From NCBI GenBank assembly GCA_025370055.1, contig CP073041.1:5116272-5180271 (forward strand): a stretch of DNA of 64,000 bases. Reading direction: 5' to 3'. The position numbers and the translations under genes are program-made. This stretch comes from Woronichinia naegeliana WA131. GTDB taxonomy: Bacteria > Cyanobacteriota > Cyanobacteriia > Cyanobacteriales > Microcystaceae. Shown here piece after piece: positions 60,358-64,000 of the stretch. Numbering within the stretch: position 1 is the first letter of the stretch; each line of letters begins with the position of its first letter. The notes below the pieces were generated by a model. That model had not been told where the DNA came from and made no database searches. It worked only from the letters and a program-made list of their open reading frames with translations.

Positions 60358-61800
60358 ATGATCTTTTCTCTTTCCCCTATTAAATTTGGTACAGATGGTT
60401 GGCGCGGTGTCATTGCCGCCGATTTTACCTTTGAACGTGTGGCTTTGGTAGCGGCGATCGCGGCCCAGGTGTTAGCGGATAACTATGGGGAAACAGGCAG
60501 CCGTAAAATTGTTGTTGGTTATGACCGACGCTTTATGGCCGAAGATTTTGCCCAGTTAGTGGCTCAGGTGGTGCAAGAAGCCGGATTCAATGTGCTTTTA
60601 GCCAATGGTTATGCTCCGACACCAGCCTTTAGTTGGGCGGCTAAACAAGAAAATGCCCTGGGAGCCTTGGTTTTAACCGCTAGTCATAATCCCGCCAAAT
60701 ATTTGGGATTGAAAGTCAAAGGAAGTTTTGGGGGATCGGTAGGGCCAGAAATTACTCAACAAATTGAAGCCTTATTGTCCAGTTTTACCCCAACGCCTAC
60801 CACCCCAGGGACGCTAACAGAATTTGATCCCTGGCCAAGCTATTGTCAGGGACTACAGACAATGGTAGATGTGTCCCCTATTCGTCAGGCCATTGAAGCC
60901 GGAAAATTACGAGTTTTTGCCGATGTCATGCATGGAGCCGCCGCCGGAGGTCTAGAAAGACTTTTGGGCTGTGCCATTGAAGAATTAAACACGGAACGCG
61001 ATCCCCTCTTCGGTGGAGCCTCTCCTGAACCTTTGGCCAAATATGTGCCGGAATTGTTACAAACGCTTAAAACAGCCGCCAGTCAGTCTGGGGACGAAAT
61101 TCGGGTCGGTTTAATTTTTGATGGTGATTGCGATCGCATTGCGGCGGTGGATGGTCAGGGAAATTTCCTCAGTTCCCAGGGTTTAATCCCTATTTTGATT
61201 GATCATTTGGCCCAGCGTAAAGGCTTAAAAGGAGAAATTGTTAAAACGTTGAGTGGTTCAGATTTAATTGCCCGTCTAGCTGAACTCTATGATTTATCTC
61301 TCTTTGAAACGGCGATCGGTTATAAATATATCGGCGATCGCATGATGACAACCCCGGTATTAGTAGGAGGAGAAGAATCGGGTGGCATTGGCTATGGGAA
61401 TCATATTCCTGAACGGGATGCCCTCTTATCAGCCCTCTACGTTTTGGAAGCGGTTACGGCCTCAGGAAAAGATATTAGTGAACTTTTTGGAGAATTACAG
61501 CAAAAAACAAATTTTTATAGCGAGTATGATCGCATTGATTTACCTCTTGCTAATATGGAAGCCAGATCCAAATTATTAGCTAGTTTAGAGACCAACCCGT
61601 TAACAGAGATTGCGGGTCAAGCTGTCACTAATTGCATTACTACCGATGGTTATAAATTTCGTATGACTGGAGGCGGTTGGCTGCTAATTCGTTTTAGTGG
61701 TACTGAACCTGTTTTGCGGCTCTATTGTGAGGCCTCCAATTCTGAGAGGGTACAAGCTGTTTTAGATTGGGCTAGGGATTGGGCCAATGCAGTCAGTTAA
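60358..61800 (+). CDS. Phosphoglucomutase/phosphomannomutase family enzyme
   Basis: A 480-aa alpha-D-phosphohexomutase. It begins IKFGTDGWRGVIAADF. The active-site phosphoserine loop TASHNP has Ser109, and the magnesium loop DGDCDR is at 255-260. The sugar-binding loop GGEESGGIGYGNHIPERDA and the phosphate-binding RFSGTEPVLRLY complete the four-domain pattern. It interconverts hexose 1- and 6-phosphates for glycogen, wall or exopolysaccharide precursors. Sequence alone does not decide between glucose, mannose and glucosamine substrates. HIP1 sites are frequent. Confidence 0.93.
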   Translation: MIFSLSPIKFGTDGWRGVIAADFTFERVALVAAIAAQVLADNYGETGSRKIVVGYDRRFMAEDFAQLVAQVVQEAGFNVLLANGYAPTPAFSWAAKQENALGALVLTASHNPAKYLGLKVKGSFGGSVGPEITQQIEALLSSFTPTPTTPGTLTEFDPWPSYCQGLQTMVDVSPIRQAIEAGKLRVFADVMHGAAAGGLERLLGCAIEELNTERDPLFGGASPEPLAKYVPELLQTLKTAASQSGDEIRVGLIFDGDCDRIAAVDGQGNFLSSQGLIPILIDHLAQRKGLKGEIVKTLSGSDLIARLAELYDLSLFETAIGYKYIGDRMMTTPVLVGGEESGGIGYGNHIPERDALLSALYVLEAVTASGKDISELFGELQQKTNFYSEYDRIDLPLANMEARSKLLASLETNPLTEIAGQAVTNCITTDGYKFRMTGGGWLLIRFSGTEPVLRLYCEASNSERVQAVLDWARDWANAVS

Positions 61801-62053
61801 GGACAATTTTTTCTTGCTCTCGAACCCTGAGTTTAATGTTAAAATTTTCACAACCTCATCCCATCAATCTGTTATCATCAGACTCATTAGTTTTGATAAT
61901 CTAAGTACAGGACAAAAAAGGTAGGGAGTCGAGAAAAAAAGAAAAATTGGGTAGAGTAAGGATTAAGAACAAGATAGCGTTGTAACTGTTTGTAATGAGG
62001 TTCTATTAGAGCATCTTCCCAAAATCCAACGGCTAACTCTTTTTTTAGGAACA
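61801..62053. other. Intergenic gap
   Basis: AT-rich and non-coding. No convincing repeat, RNA gene or terminator is seen. Confidence 0.4.
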
Positions 62054-62317
62054 ATGGCAAAAAATTGGGCAATCTGTATCGGCATTAATCAGTACAATAA
62101 TCTTTCTCCCCTCAATTATGCGGTGAGAGATGCAGAAGCAATGCGCGGCTATTTCACGGAAGTCGGTTTTGATCCGCTAAATAATCTTCCAGAATTTCCC
62201 CTAAACAGAGAATTTGAGGTGTTACTGGAGGGACAGGTGTCATGGGTTCAATGGGTTCGCTGCCTGTACTTTCAGATCCTAATGTCATCTTTTTGCCGTT
62301 ATCATTTCAAAGAATAA
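62054..62317 (+). pseudogene. Caspase-like (peptidase C14/metacaspase) N-terminal fragment
   Basis: NWAICIGINQYNNLSPLNYA, VRDAEAMRGYFTEVGF is the first strand and helix of cyanobacterial caspase-like proteins. Homology stops at about residue 45 and the rest (REFEVLLEGQVSWVQWVRCL) is out of register. The catalytic His and Cys regions are absent. Probably an internal deletion removed most of an orthocaspase gene. Confidence 0.75.
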
Positions 62318-62337
62318 AAGACAGGTATTTTCAGACA

Positions 62338-63408
62338 ATGGACATTCTTTTTAACTCCCTACAAGTTGGCCCGCTCACTTTGCCCAATCGTATTCTGATG
62401 GCTCCTCTAACTCGTTGTCGAGCTTCTGCCGATCATGTTCCTAGCGATTTAATGGCTGAATATTATGCCCAACGAGCCAGTGCTGGCTTAATTATCGCTG
62501 AAGCCACCATGATTATGGCCGGTAATTCCGCTTTTTGGACAGAGCCAGGCATTTATTCCCTCGCCCAGATTGAAGGTTGGCAAAAAACGACCCAGACAGT
62601 ACATAAGGCAGGTGGTAAAATCTTTCTCCAACTCTGGCATGGTGGCCGAGCCTGTCATCCCTTGCTCAATAATGGCTTACAACCCGTTGCGCCTAGTCCC
62701 ATTCCCATCACTGGTGACGAGGTTCACACGCCAGAGGGTAAAAAAAGCTATGTGACCCCCCGTGAACTCAGAGACGATGAACTTCCCCATATTATTGCTG
62801 GCTTTAAGATTGCGGCTGAAAATGCCAAAGCAGCCGGATTTGATGGGGTAGAAATACATGGAGCCAATGGCTATCTGCTAGATGAATTCCTGCGCGATGG
62901 TTCCAATCAAAGGACTGGCCCCTATGGCGGTTCCCTCGCAAACCGAGGCCGTCTGCTTCTAGAAGTGATGGAAGCCGTTTGTCAGGTCTGGGGCAGCGAT
63001 CGCGTTGGCCTGCGGATTTCCCCCTTAAACAGTTACAACAGCATGATCGATAGCGATCCAGTGGGACTTTCTATCTGGCTAGCCGAGCGTCTCAATGGGT
63101 TGAATCTAGCCTATCTCCATGTGATGCGTGGTGATCTCTATGGGCAGCAAAACGGCGATGTGTTAACGCCTATTAGGGAGCATTATCAGGGTGTTCTCAT
63201 TGGCAATATGAATTACACGTCTGAAGAAGCTGCTTCAGCCATTAGTGAAGGGAAGTTAGATGCTGTTGCCTTTGGTAGTAGCTTTTTAGCCAATCCCGAT
63301 TTACCCAAACGAATTAAGTTAGGGGCCTCCTTAAACGCACCGAACCCTGCCACTTTCTACGGAGCGGGGCCAGAAGGTTATACAGACTATCCCACCTTAG
63401 AGGCATAG
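62338..63408 (+). CDS. Alkene reductase / Old Yellow Enzyme family NADH:flavin oxidoreductase
   Basis: A 356-aa FMN-binding barrel from the ATG of MDILFNSLQVGPLTLPNR; the frame is open further upstream into the caspase fragment, so longer starts are possible but unlikely. APLTRCRAS, FLQLWHGGRACHP, VEIHGANGYLLDEFLRDGSN with QRTGPYGGS, and DAVAFGSSFLANPDL are the typical OYE blocks. Members reduce activated C=C bonds, often detoxifying electrophiles. It is full-length. Confidence 0.93.
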   Translation: MDILFNSLQVGPLTLPNRILMAPLTRCRASADHVPSDLMAEYYAQRASAGLIIAEATMIMAGNSAFWTEPGIYSLAQIEGWQKTTQTVHKAGGKIFLQLWHGGRACHPLLNNGLQPVAPSPIPITGDEVHTPEGKKSYVTPRELRDDELPHIIAGFKIAAENAKAAGFDGVEIHGANGYLLDEFLRDGSNQRTGPYGGSLANRGRLLLEVMEAVCQVWGSDRVGLRISPLNSYNSMIDSDPVGLSIWLAERLNGLNLAYLHVMRGDLYGQQNGDVLTPIREHYQGVLIGNMNYTSEEAASAISEGKLDAVAFGSSFLANPDLPKRIKLGASLNAPNPATFYGAGPEGYTDYPTLEA

Positions 63409-63427
63409 CTATTAGCGGTTTAGGTGA

Positions 63428-63461
63428 AGCTCAAAGGTCTTTTTTAGGCTTTTTGAGCTTA
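63428..63461 (+). terminator. Possible hairpin terminator after the OYE gene
   Basis: agctcaaa pairs with ttttgagct around a T-rich loop, 20 bases after the stop. The stem is moderate and lacks a strong trailing T run on the plus strand. Confidence 0.4.
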
Positions 63462-63598
63462 TGGTTGCTGGTCTAAACCTGGCGTTGCAAAACGATGAAT
63501 TCAGTGAAGGCACTATCTACAATTTGTCAAAACTCCAGAGATTGCCTACACTAATGAGGATACAACCTTTGGTGTGAGCGCAGTTACCAGTAATCGCA

Positions 63599-64000
63599 AT
63601 GAAAAAGACGCTGTTTTTAAGTCCCCCGTCCTTTGATGGCTTCGATGGTGGTGCAGGAGCGAGATATCAAGCTAAACGGGAAATTACCTCTTTTTGGTAT
63701 CCCACCTGGTTAGCTCAACCGGCGGCCTTGGTTCCGGGCAGTAAACTCATTGATGCGCCGCCCCATAATCAAACCGTTGACGATGTGCTGGCGATCGCCC
63801 AGGATTATGATTTAGTCATTATGCACACTAGCACCCCGTCCTTGGCCAATGATGTCAAATGTGCAGAAACCATTAAAGCGCAAAAACCTGACACCGAAAT
63901 TGGTTTTATTGGTGCCCATGTTGCCGTTTTACCAGAGGAAACCTTAAAAGCAAATCCGATCATTGATTTTGTTTGTCGGAATGAATTTGACTACACTTGT
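63599..64000 (+). CDS. hpnJ: Hopanoid-associated radical SAM protein HpnJ (N-terminal part, cut by window)
   Basis: 134 codons are present. KKTLFLSPPSFDGFDGGAGA, then RYQAKREITSFWYPTWLAQP, LIDAPPHNQTVDDVLAIAQD, VIMHTSTPSLANDV, and IGAHVAVLPEETLKANP with FVCRNEFDYT match the cobalamin-binding N-terminal domain of HpnJ. The radical SAM CxxxCxxC motif lies beyond the window. HpnJ acts in bacteriohopanepolyol side-chain formation. The start is the only ATG that keeps the conserved N-terminus. Confidence 0.88.
   Translation, partial: MKKTLFLSPPSFDGFDGGAGARYQAKREITSFWYPTWLAQPAALVPGSKLIDAPPHNQTVDDVLAIAQDYDLVIMHTSTPSLANDVKCAETIKAQKPDTEIGFIGAHVAVLPEETLKANPIIDFVCRNEFDYTC

Overview
The window is cyanobacterial. 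HIP1 octamers (GCGATCGC) are frequent in the chromosomal genes, and the gene content (Calx-beta/RTX protease, Uma2 proteins, PIN toxin arrays, a caspase fragment, hopanoid radical SAM) together with the extreme insertion sequence (IS) load fits a colonial Chroococcales such as Microcystis, Woronichinia or Snowella. The genus is an inference.

Layout. 1-2.3 kb: a serine acetyltransferase-type gene (cut by the window edge) and a HlyD-type membrane fusion protein. 2.8-4.6 kb: an IS607 tnpB remnant with an ISKra4-type IS inserted beside its end. 4.9-9.4 kb: a 1499-residue subtilase with Calx-beta repeats and an RTX C-terminus. 9.5-9.9 kb: an internally deleted IS1634. 10.05-43.34 kb: a 33-kb mass of nested insertion sequences. 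43.4-48.9 kb: argF and a conserved gene split by an IS that is itself split by another IS. 48.9-54.2 kb: META-domain protein, histone-deacetylase-like hydrolase, Uma2 protein, an unknown protein and a pentapeptide-repeat protein. 54.2-56.4 kb: an array of small antitoxin and PIN-toxin genes. 56.4-60.2 kb: more IS and gene fragments. 60.4-64 kb: phosphohexomutase, caspase fragment, Old Yellow Enzyme, and the start of hpnJ.

The IS mass can be unpicked from terminal inverted repeats (TIR) and target-site duplications (TSD). The main players are named here by letter. IS-A is a 1688-bp element with a 452-aa DUF772/IS5-like transposase, ends GGGCTTGC/GCAAGCCC and target TANNTA, in eight whole, interrupted or partial copies. 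ISKra4-A is 1390 bp, with five full copies each with an 8-bp TSD and two truncated copies. ISKra4-B is 1178 bp with a 9-bp TSD. Also present are two Tn5-like IS4 elements, a second IS4 type, two IS630 types, IS1, an ISNCY-like element, ISL3, IS607, an unassigned DDE element, and a 161-bp MITE sharing that DDE element's ends. One IS630 copy is stretched over 19.35 kb (17659-37011) by later insertions.

Inside that IS630 copy lies about 3.5 kb of a rolling-circle plasmid: a pC194-type Rep, a small basic protein, a KilA-N gene split by 8.1 kb of nested IS, and a coiled-coil protein. It carries copies of a CATGTATTACATG palindrome placed like operators. It is bracketed by inverted, similarly truncated 3' halves of ISKra4-A. 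I see no tRNA, rRNA or CRISPR array.
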